Source: Bryobacterales bacterium
GTDB lineage: Bacteria > Acidobacteriota > Terriglobia > Bryobacterales > Bryobacteraceae
Assembly: GCA_003142185.1 (NCBI GenBank)
Contig: PLOR01000108.1
Span: 1 to 34,218 of the forward strand
Length of the DNA: 34,218 nt
Direction: 5' to 3'
Shown here: positions 7,794-15,364 of the stretch, in pieces
Position numbering within the stretch: the first letter of the stretch is position 1
Layout: every line of letters begins with the position of its first letter
The notes under the pieces: model-generated
Databases searched by the model: none
The model's input: only the letters and a program-made list of their open reading frames with translations
Told to the model about the DNA's origin: nothing
Made by a program: the position numbers and the translations under genes

Positions 7794-9431
7794 CTACTTC
7801 TCCGTAATCGTAAACACTTGACCGGCCGGAATGTTTTCCACCACCTGACGTATGCCGCTCGGCCACACGACGGTGATCTTGTCCGCCTTGGTGGCCGCGC
7901 CGAGGCCGAAATGCAAACGCCAGTCGTCCTGACTGAGGTAGCCGGAACCGGCCGTGCGCTCGGCCCGCTGTTTGACGCCGCCGGCTTCCACCTCGACCAC
8001 CGCGCCGATACCATCGCGATTGCTCTTGGTGCCCACCAAGTTGACCTTCAACCAATGGCCCACCGGCGTGGTGACGTTGTGCAGCAGCGTGCCCGGAGCG
8101 CCCAGGTTCACCATAAAGGCATCCACGCGCCCGTCGGTATCGTAGTCGGCGAAGCACGCGCCGCGGCCCACGCTCTTGGTCGCCAAGATCTGCCCTGCGC
8201 CGGTGGACACATCCTCGAACTTGCCTCCGCCCAGATTCTTGAAAACCGAATGCTCTTGCGGGATCAGGTGAATCAGTCCGCCGTGCGTGATGAAAATATC
8301 GCGCAGCCCGCTGTTGTCGAAGTCATAAGCGCCCGTGCCCCAGCTTGTATATTGCGCAGCTTGCTGCGAAATACCGGCTTGCTGGGTGATATCGACGAAC
8401 GGCAGTTTGCCGGTGTTGCGCAGCAGGCGGTTGTACTTGGAATCGCTCACCCAGAGGTCCACTTTTCCGGTGTTATCGGCGTCGAAGAACACGGGGCCCA
8501 TGGCCGAAGTGGATTCGCCATTCTGGCCGAACGCAGCGCCGGCTTCCGTCGCGATCTCCTCGAAGGTGCCGTTTCCCTTGTTGTGAAACAGGAAGTTTTC
8601 GGTCTTATCGTTGGCGACGTAGATATCGGGGTAGCCATCGCCATCGTAGTCGCCCGCGGTGACGCCCATGGTGCGGCCCTTGAATGCCGCAATGCCGGAT
8701 TTCTCGCTGACGTCGACGAAGGTGCCCTTGCACGTATTGTGAAACAACAGGTTGCTGTCGGCTCCGTAGTCGAGCGGCCCCGGGTAGTTATCGGCCGGGT
8801 AGTAAGCACGGTAAGTCGGGTCGAACTTCACATAGCGGCCGATGAATAGATCGATGCAGCCATCGCGGTCGTAATCGAGCCACGTGGCGCCGATCGCCCA
8901 TCCCTTCACGCCGCCGAGCCCGGCCTTGACCGTGACGTCCTCGAAGGTTCCGTCGCCCTTGTTGCGATAGAGCGTCACCTTGCCGTAGCTGGTGACGAGT
9001 AAGTCGGTGTAGCCATCGTTATCGAAGTCGGCGGCGATGGCGGAGAAGCTGAAGCTGTCGCCGGCGAGACCCGCCTTTTCGGTGACGTCGGTGAAGTGCC
9101 CGTTGCCATCGTTGCGGTACAGGTGATTGTGCGGCGTTTCGGCGGGCGGCTTGCGCAGCGGGTAGGGATGGATGCCGGGCCCCAGCGGACGGCCGCTCAC
9201 CACGAACAGATCGGGCTTGCCATCGTTATTGAAATCGAACCAGAGGCAGCCGGCGCCGGTGCTTTCGAGCAGCGATCCCAGCTTTTCGGCGCCAAACGAA
9301 TGCGTGAAGGTAATGCCGGACTGCGGCGTAGCATCGTCAAAACGGATGGCGCCAGCGGCGGTTGGCTGGGCCAGCGCCAAGCCGGCCGCCAAGCAAAAAA
9401 CAGAAACGAATGATGCCGTTCTCATGATCAT
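7794..9431 (-). CDS. CRTAC1-type secreted protein: FG-GAP/VCBS repeats plus ASPIC/UnbV domain
   Basis: A 545-residue exported protein. The signal peptide is at residues 1-21 (ending GLALAQ). The body has many FG-GAP/VCBS units with calcium-type loops (FDFNNDGKPDLFV, DFDNDGYTDLLV, DYDRDGCIDLFI, DYDGDGYPDIYV), which usually form a seven-bladed propeller. The C-terminal segment (GHWLKVNLVG to TVVWPSGI) is the ASPIC/UnbV domain common in Acidobacteria and Planctomycetes. Its biochemical role is not established; binding of carbohydrate or protein has been suggested for the family. The ATG at 9431 overlaps the upstream stop by four bases, so it is co-translated with the PD40/heme gene. Confidence 0.92.
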   Translation of the reverse strand: MIMRTASFVSVFCLAAGLALAQPTAAGAIRFDDATPQSGITFTHSFGAEKLGSLLESTGAGCLWFDFNNDGKPDLFVVSGRPLGPGIHPYPLRKPPAETPHNHLYRNDGNGHFTDVTEKAGLAGDSFSFSAIAADFDNDGYTDLLVTSYGKVTLYRNKGDGTFEDVTVKAGLGGVKGWAIGATWLDYDRDGCIDLFIGRYVKFDPTYRAYYPADNYPGPLDYGADSNLLFHNTCKGTFVDVSEKSGIAAFKGRTMGVTAGDYDGDGYPDIYVANDKTENFLFHNKGNGTFEEIATEAGAAFGQNGESTSAMGPVFFDADNTGKVDLWVSDSKYNRLLRNTGKLPFVDITQQAGISQQAAQYTSWGTGAYDFDNSGLRDIFITHGGLIHLIPQEHSVFKNLGGGKFEDVSTGAGQILATKSVGRGACFADYDTDGRVDAFMVNLGAPGTLLHNVTTPVGHWLKVNLVGTKSNRDGIGAVVEVEAGGVKQRAERTAGSGYLSQDDWRLHFGLGAATKADKITVVWPSGIRQVVENIPAGQVFTITEK

Positions 9432-10732
9432 TTAGTTTGTCCTGGGATGGCCGTCATGTTGACTGGCACCGTGGTGCGATTGAGAATTTCGGGCACCCGG
9501 TTTTCAGGCGACCGTTCCGGGCCGGCGTGGCAGCCCACACAGATGCGTTGTTCGCTGGGGCGCATCCAGAACCAGTTCTTTTCCGCCCGCGTCACCGCGC
9601 CGGAGCGGCCCACCAGCTCCATGCGCAGCGGCCGGTCGGCCGGCACTTGCACGTAGAACGAGCCATCCGATTCAACCACCGTCTGGCCGAGCAGCAGAGC
9701 GGAACCGGCGGCGTCCTGCGTAAAGACGCGGACCGTCGCGATGTCGCCCGCAATCGGCGTTTTCGATTCATGCGCGTTGAGACACAGCAGATTCCCGGTG
9801 GTGCGTGTGGGCACGCGCGCCGAAGGAAAATCGCGCGGCGGCACGCGGCTCGAAACCACCACCGGCTCGACGGCATTGCCGGGCTCGGCGGGATTCAGCT
9901 CCACGCGCTGACCGCTCGACCTGGTCCAATCGTATAGATGAAATGGCCGCGCCGCGCTGCTGCGCAGCGGGATCAGCCAGCGGTCCACCGAAACCTCCGC
10001 GCCCGGTCCCGCCGCTTCCAGATTGGGCTGTGGCACGCCGGTCTGCTCGGCCAGGGGGGGCGTGAAACGCGCCAGGCGCTTGCCCACGTTGAAGATCACG
10101 TCTCCCGAGGCAACCTGGCGCGCGTTGGCGCGTTGCGGGCCGTGATCGCAGCGAATGGTCTCGACGCCGGTGCCGTCCGGATAAACCGTCCACAGGTCGC
10201 CGCTGGTCTCGAACAATATCCGCCCGTCGTGCAACACGTCGTCGGTAAGGTACCAGCCCGGAACAAAGGTCAGCGTCTCGGGCGTCGCCGCGCCCACCAG
10301 CGGAACGATCTGGATTTCCGAGCCTCGCGCAAAAACCCGGGTGTAAACGACGCGGCCATCCGGCAAGTAGAGCGGGCGAATGCAATCGGTATCGGCCGTG
10401 GTCAACTGCCGCGGTGCGCCGCCAGCAACAGCGGTTTCCCAAATCTGCCAGGGCCCCGCGGCGGTGGGCTTGCCGGCGAACAGGATGCGCAATCCATCGA
10501 AGGAGATGGCCGGGTCGGTGGAAGCGTAGAAATCGGCGGCGAGCTTTCGCTGCCCTTGCGCCGTGACCAACATCACCGCGGCGCCCGCCGGGAAACGCTC
10601 GCGGCCGCTCCGCCATGCCGCGCTATCGTATTGAGGAGCAGCGACATACGCGTAATCCGGCGTGCCAGGACGGTCCGCCGCCGCGCCAAACAGAGCGAGA
10701 GCCAGACCAGCCGTAGTAGCGAGCTTCCCCAT
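9428..10732 (-). CDS. PD40/TolB-like propeller with C-terminal c-type heme motif (HzsA-related type)
   Basis: A 434-residue exported protein, first gene of the operon. A short signal peptide (LATTAGLALALFGAAA) is followed by WD40-like PD40 blades: ISFDGLRILFAG, IRPLYLPDGRVVYTR, VLHDGRILFETSGD. The C-terminal part contains SDGSFYVQVPADRPL and then a heme-binding CVGCH (codons at 9527-9541), an arrangement I associate with hydrazine-synthase-alpha-related proteins found outside anammox bacteria; the name implies no hydrazine chemistry here. It should sit in the periplasm and carry one heme c. There is no Shine-Dalgarno sequence before the ATG; a -10-like TAATAT ends 8 bases upstream, so the operon mRNA may be leaderless. 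Another start further upstream is not supported. Confidence 0.82.
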   Translation of the reverse strand: MGKLATTAGLALALFGAAADRPGTPDYAYVAAPQYDSAAWRSGRERFPAGAAVMLVTAQGQRKLAADFYASTDPAISFDGLRILFAGKPTAAGPWQIWETAVAGGAPRQLTTADTDCIRPLYLPDGRVVYTRVFARGSEIQIVPLVGAATPETLTFVPGWYLTDDVLHDGRILFETSGDLWTVYPDGTGVETIRCDHGPQRANARQVASGDVIFNVGKRLARFTPPLAEQTGVPQPNLEAAGPGAEVSVDRWLIPLRSSAARPFHLYDWTRSSGQRVELNPAEPGNAVEPVVVSSRVPPRDFPSARVPTRTTGNLLCLNAHESKTPIAGDIATVRVFTQDAAGSALLLGQTVVESDGSFYVQVPADRPLRMELVGRSGAVTRAEKNWFWMRPSEQRICVGCHAGPERSPENRVPEILNRTTVPVNMTAIPGQTK

Positions 10733-10740
10733 GTATTTTC

Positions 10741-10769
10741 ATATTAGGGGAATAAAGCCTTTTTATCAG
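10741..10769 (-). promoter_or_regulatory. Candidate promoter of the six-gene operon
   Basis: Read on the minus strand, TAATAT (10741-10746) is a good -10 element and CTGATA (10764-10769) matches four of six -35 positions at a 17-base spacing, in an AT-rich stretch of an otherwise GC-rich sequence. The predicted transcript would start within a few bases of the ATG at 10732. Inference from pattern only. Confidence 0.35.
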
Positions 10770-10794
10770 TAATAGGAAAATACTAGCCCCGTGG

Positions 10795-10828
10795 GGCCGG
10801 TCCCCGACCGGCCAGCGCCACCGGCGCT
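10795..10828. repeat. Twin GC-rich hairpins upstream of the larA-like gene
   Basis: Two adjoining perfect hairpins: GGCCGGTC-ccc-GACCGGCC (10795-10813) and AGCGCC-acc-GGCGCT (10814-10828). They lie between divergent genes, 15 bases before the plus-strand ATG. They may be a dispersed repeat of the same general kind as others in the window, or a regulatory structure. Confidence 0.7.
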
Positions 10829-10843
10829 AAAATATAGTCGAAT

Positions 10844-12124
10844 ATGCAATTACCTCGCCTATTGCTGGTCCGCCAGGATCTTCCGGATCGGCAGATTCCC
10901 GACGTGGCGGCCGAAGTTCGCCGCCAGCTCGCCGCCGCTCGATTCGCCGCACGCCTGAAACCGGGCGACCGCGTGGCCATCGGAGTCGGCAGCCGCGGCA
11001 TCCACAACATCGCCACCATCGTTCGCTCGGTCGTCCAGTATTGGAAGGACGCTGGCGTCGAGCCGTTCATCTTTCCGGCCATGGGAAGCCACGGCGCCGC
11101 TTCCGCCGCGGGCCAGGCCGACGTGCTGGCCCATTACGGCATCACCGAATCCGGCGTCGGCTGCCCCATCGTCAGCCAGTTGGAAGTGGTGTCGCTGGGC
11201 AAAACCGCCGACGGCATCGAAGCCTTCATGGACCGCACGGCGTACGAAGCGAGCGGCGTCATGCTGGTGGGCCGCGTCAAGTGGCACACCGATTTCGCGG
11301 GCAGAATCGAAAGCGGCCTGTTCAAGATGATGGCGATCGGTCTCGGCAAGTTCGCCGGCGCGCAGCGCTACCACGCCTACGCATACCGGCTCGGCCTGGA
11401 GTACGTGATTCGCAGCGTCGGCCGGCAGGTGCTGGCATCGGGAAAGATTTTGGGCGGCCTCGCCATCCTCGAGGACGCGCATCACCACACCGCCAAACTC
11501 GACGCCGTTCCGGTGGAAGAAATGGAAATCCGCGAAGAGGCCAATCTGGAGCTGGTGAAATCCTGGATGGCGCACCTCCCCACAGATGCGGACATCCTCA
11601 TCCTCGACGAAATCGGCAAGAACATTTCCGGCGCGGGCATGGATACCAAGGTGGTCAACCGCGGCATACAAGGCCAGTACAATCCCTGGCCCGGCCCCAA
11701 GTTCGAACGGATTTTCGTGCGCGATCTAAGCGAGCTGACCTATAACAGCGGCGTCGGCATGGGCCTGGGCGACGTGGTCACGGACCGGCTGGTCAACCGC
11801 GTCGACTGGGAGCCCACCTGGGTAAATTCGCTCACCGCCAACACACCTTCCGCCATCCGCACGCCGATTCATTTTCCGACCGACCGCGAAGCCATCGAGC
11901 GGATCACGCCCACCGTCGGCAAAATCGACCTGCGGGAAGTGACCTACGCCTGGATTCGCAACACCATGGAACTCGGCCGCTTCGCGCTCAGCGAACAACT
12001 GCGCTCCGAAATCGAGAAAAACCCCGCGCTCGAGATCGAATCCACCGTCGAATTCGAATTCGACGGCGAGAACAATCTCATCAGCCCCTTCGCCCCCGTT
12101 CCCGAAGCCAGCGGCACGTCTTAA
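10844..12124 (+). CDS. LarA-like (DUF2088) nickel-pincer-cofactor isomerase family protein
   Basis: A 426-residue cytoplasmic protein of the lactate racemase LarA family. LarA uses a nickel-pincer nucleotide to racemise or epimerise 2-hydroxyacids. Visible family features are GDRVAIGVGSRGI near residue 45, FIFPAMGSHGAAS near 80, and the KWHTDFAGRIESGLFKMMAIGLGK region near 145, which could supply the histidine and lysine of the active site. The length fits LarA homologues. The true substrate cannot be read from the sequence: the family contains many groups with different substrates. No larB, larC or larE cofactor genes are in the window. There is no ribosome binding site; TATAGT (10833-10838) ends 5 bases before the ATG, compatible with a leaderless transcript. 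Confidence 0.85.
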   Translation: MQLPRLLLVRQDLPDRQIPDVAAEVRRQLAAARFAARLKPGDRVAIGVGSRGIHNIATIVRSVVQYWKDAGVEPFIFPAMGSHGAASAAGQADVLAHYGITESGVGCPIVSQLEVVSLGKTADGIEAFMDRTAYEASGVMLVGRVKWHTDFAGRIESGLFKMMAIGLGKFAGAQRYHAYAYRLGLEYVIRSVGRQVLASGKILGGLAILEDAHHHTAKLDAVPVEEMEIREEANLELVKSWMAHLPTDADILILDEIGKNISGAGMDTKVVNRGIQGQYNPWPGPKFERIFVRDLSELTYNSGVGMGLGDVVTDRLVNRVDWEPTWVNSLTANTPSAIRTPIHFPTDREAIERITPTVGKIDLREVTYAWIRNTMELGRFALSEQLRSEIEKNPALEIESTVEFEFDGENNLISPFAPVPEASGTS

Positions 12125-12189
12125 TGGTGGGGCGGGCAAGTCTTGCGGTCAGCGAGCCAGGTCTCGGACCGGCAGATTCAATTTTACCG

Positions 12190-12243
12190 ACCGCTCCCTA
12201 TGGTCGCGGCTCCGATCGGAGCCACGGCCGTAAGGGAGTTGGT
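12190..12243. repeat. Imperfect palindrome, ACCGCTCCCT family, copy 1
   Basis: Arms 12190-12214 and 12217-12243 pair imperfectly around CGATCG. The left arm shares ACCGCTCCCT and GGTCGCGGC with the palindrome at 19000-19059. It lies between convergent genes (12124 and 12279) and could also stop transcription from either side. Confidence 0.65.
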
Positions 12244-12278
12244 TCAAGGTAAGAGCACTACATCACACGGTCGAAGAC

Positions 12279-12635
12279 CTAACCTGCCGCTGCCCGCAGC
12301 CGCTTGACGCCGTCTCCGCAGAGCACGGCCGCATGCTTGGACTCCGGCTGCAAGCCACCCAACGCAGCTTCGATGGCGGCCGGCTGGAACGCCGCCAGTT
12401 CGCCGCGGCGCTTCCCCAGCAGCCACTCGGTCAAGGCTGAACCGGCGGCGATGGATGCGGTGCAGCCGCGCACTTTGTAGCGCACCTCCACCACGCGTTC
12501 TTCCGCGAAGCGCGCCGACAACCGCAGGATGTCGCCGCACGCGGGATTGGAAACCTCGACCGTGACCGCCGGCGCCGGCAACTCTCCCACGTTGCGCGGA
12601 TTCTGAAAGTGATCGAGCAACCGCTCCGAGTACAT
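12279..12635 (-). CDS. IscU/NifU-like iron-sulfur cluster scaffold protein
   Basis: A 118-residue protein. The start is the ATG at 12635, where homology begins (MYSERLLDHFQNPRNVGEL); the longer frame upstream is not needed. IscU-type scaffolds hold a nascent [2Fe-2S] cluster for transfer to apoproteins. The three ligand cysteines are present: NPACGD with its adjacent aspartate, RGCTAS, and the last in AVLCGDGVKRL. Only the N-terminal scaffold domain is present; there is no NifU C-terminal domain. No cysteine desulfurase is next to it, and it is over 16 kb from the nif block, so whether it serves nitrogenase is unknown. Its promoter would share the short gap with the divergent kinase gene. Confidence 0.85.
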   Translation of the reverse strand: MYSERLLDHFQNPRNVGELPAPAVTVEVSNPACGDILRLSARFAEERVVEVRYKVRGCTASIAAGSALTEWLLGKRRGELAAFQPAAIEAALGGLQPESKHAAVLCGDGVKRLRAAAG

Positions 12636-12697
12636 AGCCGGTGACCTTATTATGCACGCTATCAGGCGCAATGGAACTCGGGCAGACCGCGCGCCGT

Positions 12698-12703
12698 TAC
12701 AAT
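12698..12703 (+). promoter_or_regulatory. Candidate -10 element of the PfkB kinase gene
   Basis: TACAAT matches five of six -10 consensus bases and ends 8 bases before the ATG at 12712, which has no Shine-Dalgarno sequence. No convincing -35 is seen. It suggests a leaderless or near-leaderless transcript. Confidence 0.3.
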
Positions 12704-12711
12704 GTCTATCG

Positions 12712-13677
12712 ATGCCTGAATTCGACGTGGTGGGCGTGGGCCTCAATGCCACCGATACGCTGTTGATGGTGCCGCACTTTCCGGCCTATGCCGGCAAGGT
12801 GCCGTTCGATGCGGAAGTGATGAGCCCCGGCGGACAGGTTGCCAGCGCCATGGTGGCGTGCGCGCGGCTGGGGCTGCGGGCGAAATATATCGGCACCGTG
12901 GGCGACGATGAGCGCGGCCGCATCCAGATGGAAAGCCTGCGCTCCACCGGCGTCAACCTGGACCACGTACAACTGCGGAAGGGCTGCCCCAACCAATCGG
13001 CTTACATCATCGTCGATCGATCGACCGGCGAGCGGACGGTCTTGTGGCGGCGCGACGACTGCCTGCGCATCGACCCCGGCGAGATCGCCGACGATCAGAT
13101 CACCGGCGCGCGCCTGTTGCACATCGATGGCCACGATACACCCGCGGTGGCCCATGCCGCCGCCATCGCGCGCCGCCACGGCATTCCGGTCACGGTGGAC
13201 GTGGACACCATTTACCACGGTTTTGACCGTGTGCTGCCGAACGTGGATTACCTGGTGGCCAGCTCCGAATTCCCCGGCAACTGGACCGGCATCCGCGACC
13301 CGTTCGAGGCGCTGGAAAGCCTGCAAATCGAATATGGCATGAAGGTGGCGGCGATGACGCTCGGCGCCCACGGAGCGCTGGCGCGCACTGGGGGCCACTT
13401 CATTTACGCGGCGGCCTACGTCGTCGATTGCGTCGATACCACCGGCGCGGGAGACGTGTTTCACGGGGCGTTCTGCTATGCTGTTTTGCAAGGGATGACG
13501 ATGCCTGCCGCTCTCGATTTCTCGAACGCCATGGCCGCTCTCAACTGCACCGCGATGGGCGCCCGCGGCGGGATTCGCGGCCTCGACGAAATCCGCCTGC
13601 TGATGGCGCGCGGCGAACGGCGCTCCAATCCCGATTTTGCCGCGCGCGCGCAGGCTTCCGGCTCTCCGGCGGTTTAA
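12712..13677 (+). CDS. PfkB-family carbohydrate kinase
   Basis: A 321-residue cytoplasmic sugar or nucleoside kinase of the ribokinase fold. The start is the ATG at 12712, where homology begins (MPEFDVVGVGLNATDT). Signature 1 is around SPGGQVASAMVACARLG (residues 40-58), with IGTVGDDERG after it. Signature 2 is DTTGAGDVFHGAF near residue 240; its aspartate is the catalytic base and the GAGD loop forms the anion hole. The substrate cannot be told. The stop is followed immediately by the ATG of the rhomboid gene (TAAATG), so the two are probably co-transcribed. The C-terminal tail of about 20 residues is variable and Ala/Arg-rich. Confidence 0.9.
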   Translation: MPEFDVVGVGLNATDTLLMVPHFPAYAGKVPFDAEVMSPGGQVASAMVACARLGLRAKYIGTVGDDERGRIQMESLRSTGVNLDHVQLRKGCPNQSAYIIVDRSTGERTVLWRRDDCLRIDPGEIADDQITGARLLHIDGHDTPAVAHAAAIARRHGIPVTVDVDTIYHGFDRVLPNVDYLVASSEFPGNWTGIRDPFEALESLQIEYGMKVAAMTLGAHGALARTGGHFIYAAAYVVDCVDTTGAGDVFHGAFCYAVLQGMTMPAALDFSNAMAALNCTAMGARGGIRGLDEIRLLMARGERRSNPDFAARAQASGSPAV

Positions 13678-14349
13678 ATGTTCCCGCTACGCGACACACA
13701 GCCGAGCTATTCCAAGCCCGTGGTCACGGTCCTGCTGATCGTGGTCAACATTCTGGTTTTCTTGTTCGAGTTTTCGCTCGACCCGTATACTCGCAATGCT
13801 TTCATCTCCGCCTACGGCCTGGTGCCGGACCATTTCGCGGTAACCAACATTTTCACTTCGATGTTTCTGCATGCCGGCTGGCTGCACGTGCTCGGCAACA
13901 TGTGGTTCCTGTGGATTTTCGGCGACAACATCGAGGACATTCTGGGCCACGGCAAGTTTCTGCTGTTTTATTTGATGTGCGGCGTGGCGGCGGCACTGAC
14001 GCAGGTTCTCTTCGACCCAACCTCGCGCGTGCCCATGGTGGGCGCGTCCGGCGCCATCGCCGGCGTGATGGGCGCCTACATGGTGAAATTCCCGCGCGCC
14101 CGCATCGTGACCTTCGTTTTCATCTTTTTCTTTATCACTACGTTCGACGTTCCCGCCTGGGCGATGCTGATCTACTGGTTCGTGCTGCAACTATTCGGCG
14201 GTTTCGACAGCATCGCGGCCTCGCAGTATTCCCACGGCGGCGGCACGGCGTTTCTGGCTCATGTGGGCGGGTTCATCGCCGGCATGGTTCTCATCTTTCT
14301 GCTTGGTACGCGGCAACCTTATTCCCGCCGCCGCGACCTATCCTGGTAA
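13678..14349 (+). CDS. Rhomboid-family intramembrane serine protease
   Basis: A 223-residue polytopic membrane protein. Rhomboids cleave single-pass membrane proteins within the bilayer. The catalytic serine lies in GASGAIAGVMGAYM (about residue 123) and the catalytic histidine in FLAHVGGFIAGM (about 198). The HAGWLHVLGNMWFLWIFG stretch carries the conserved histidine and asparagine of helix 2. Six or seven hydrophobic segments are present. The start directly follows the kinase stop, with no spacer; the ribosome is probably passed on from the upstream gene. A palindrome follows 41 bases after the stop. Confidence 0.93.
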   Translation: MFPLRDTQPSYSKPVVTVLLIVVNILVFLFEFSLDPYTRNAFISAYGLVPDHFAVTNIFTSMFLHAGWLHVLGNMWFLWIFGDNIEDILGHGKFLLFYLMCGVAAALTQVLFDPTSRVPMVGASGAIAGVMGAYMVKFPRARIVTFVFIFFFITTFDVPAWAMLIYWFVLQLFGGFDSIAASQYSHGGGTAFLAHVGGFIAGMVLIFLLGTRQPYSRRRDLSW

Positions 14350-14390
14350 ATGAGATTACGATGATGCGCGCTCGACTTGACTCTGACACG

Positions 14391-14454
14391 GGCAAGCTAA
14401 AGCATGCCCTACCATCGGCACGCGCGGCATTGGTGGGGCATGCTTTAGCTTGCC
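14391..14454. repeat. Palindromic repeat between rhomboid and bshB1 genes
   Basis: Arms 14391-14414 and 14431-14454 are complementary at 23 of 24 positions (GGCAAGCTAAAGCATGCCC core) with a 16-base loop. The AAGC-TAAAGCATGCC word is unlike nearby coding DNA. It could stop transcription, but no T tract follows, so a dispersed repeat is more likely. Confidence 0.75.
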
Positions 14455-14523
14455 AACGCCCGCTTGCGGGCGCGTCTTTTTCCACGGAGGTGCCCCATTC
14501 CCGATGAAAACAGCGGCGCGCGC

Positions 14524-15231
14524 GTGAGCCTGGACGTGCTGGCCATCGCCGCCCATCCCGACGACGTGGAACAGACCTGCGGCGGCACGCTCATCCGCAT
14601 GGCGGAGATGGGCTACCGCACCGGTGTGCTCGACCTCACCGCCGGCGATATGGGTTCGCGCGGCACGCCCGAGGAGCGCGTGGCCGAATCGCAGACCGCG
14701 GCGCGGCACCTGCTGCTGGCCTGGCGCGGCAACCAGCACATGCCCGACGCGCGGCTGGAAAACACGCTCACCGCGCGCATGACGCTGGCGGTGAAAATTC
14801 GAGAGTTAAAGCCGCGGGTGGTGATTCTGCCGTACTGGGAAGCGCGCCACCCCGACCATTACCGCGCGAGTGAAATCGGCTTCGAAGCCTGCTTCCTGGC
14901 CGGGTTGAAGAAGCTCGAGGAGTATTCCGAGCCGCACCGCCCGCAGAAGATTCTCTATTCGAGCCTGTACGCCGACGTGAAGCCGTCCTTCATCGTCGAT
15001 ATCAGCGCTCAATTCGAGCGCCGCATGGCAGCCCTGCTGAGTTACAGCTCGCAATATGGCGCGGCCGACGCAGGCGGCCTGTTTCCCGACGAACCGGAGA
15101 TCCGCGAGCGTCTGGGCGCCATCGCCCGCTTCTACGGCAACCTGATCGGCGTGAGATACGGCGAACCATTTGTAGTCAAAGAAGCCATGCGGGTGGATGA
15201 CATCGTAGCCATGCCGGTAAGGTCGATCTAA
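14524..15231 (+). CDS. bshB1: BshB1-type deacetylase (LmbE/PIG-L family), bacillithiol biosynthesis
   Basis: A 235-residue zinc-dependent deacetylase. BshB1 removes the acetyl group from GlcNAc-malate, the second step of bacillithiol synthesis. Zinc ligands are in AAHPDDVEQTCGGTL near the N-terminus and in EARHPDH near residue 105. LDLTAGDMGSRGT, HMPDARLENT, the PHRPQKI stretch and PSFIVDISAQFE fit BshB1 better than other LmbE proteins. The GTG at 14524 is chosen because homology begins right after it. It overlaps the stop of a seven-codon ORF (ATG 14504 to TGA 14527), which may pass ribosomes on. A GGAGG (14486-14490) lies upstream of that small ORF. bshA and bshC are not in the window. Confidence 0.88.
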   Translation: MSLDVLAIAAHPDDVEQTCGGTLIRMAEMGYRTGVLDLTAGDMGSRGTPEERVAESQTAARHLLLAWRGNQHMPDARLENTLTARMTLAVKIRELKPRVVILPYWEARHPDHYRASEIGFEACFLAGLKKLEEYSEPHRPQKILYSSLYADVKPSFIVDISAQFERRMAALLSYSSQYGAADAGGLFPDEPEIRERLGAIARFYGNLIGVRYGEPFVVKEAMRVDDIVAMPVRSI

Positions 15232-15364
15232 CGGAACTTGATGAGTAATTGCGCATCCGCTCCGTTGAAGAACCGCCCCAAATCCTTGATTCCATTATGG
15301 CGGCCATCGGGTCCTTTATCCCCATGGGTGGGCCGGAGGCCCATGGAGACTCCGGGGGCGTGTC

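Noticed and set aside
9428-10732. True hydrazine synthase subunit
   Set aside because: Only the general layout and a single CVGCH resemble HzsA; there are no partner subunits and no anammox context.
12134-12189. tRNA or other RNA gene in the gap between convergent genes
   Set aside because: No cloverleaf or T-arm consensus can be drawn; the only structure is the palindrome after it.
14464-14523. N-terminal extension of the BshB1 protein to 14464
   Set aside because: The added 20 residues (Arg/Pro-rich) precede the family start and derive from sequence beside the palindrome; GTG 14524 fits homology.
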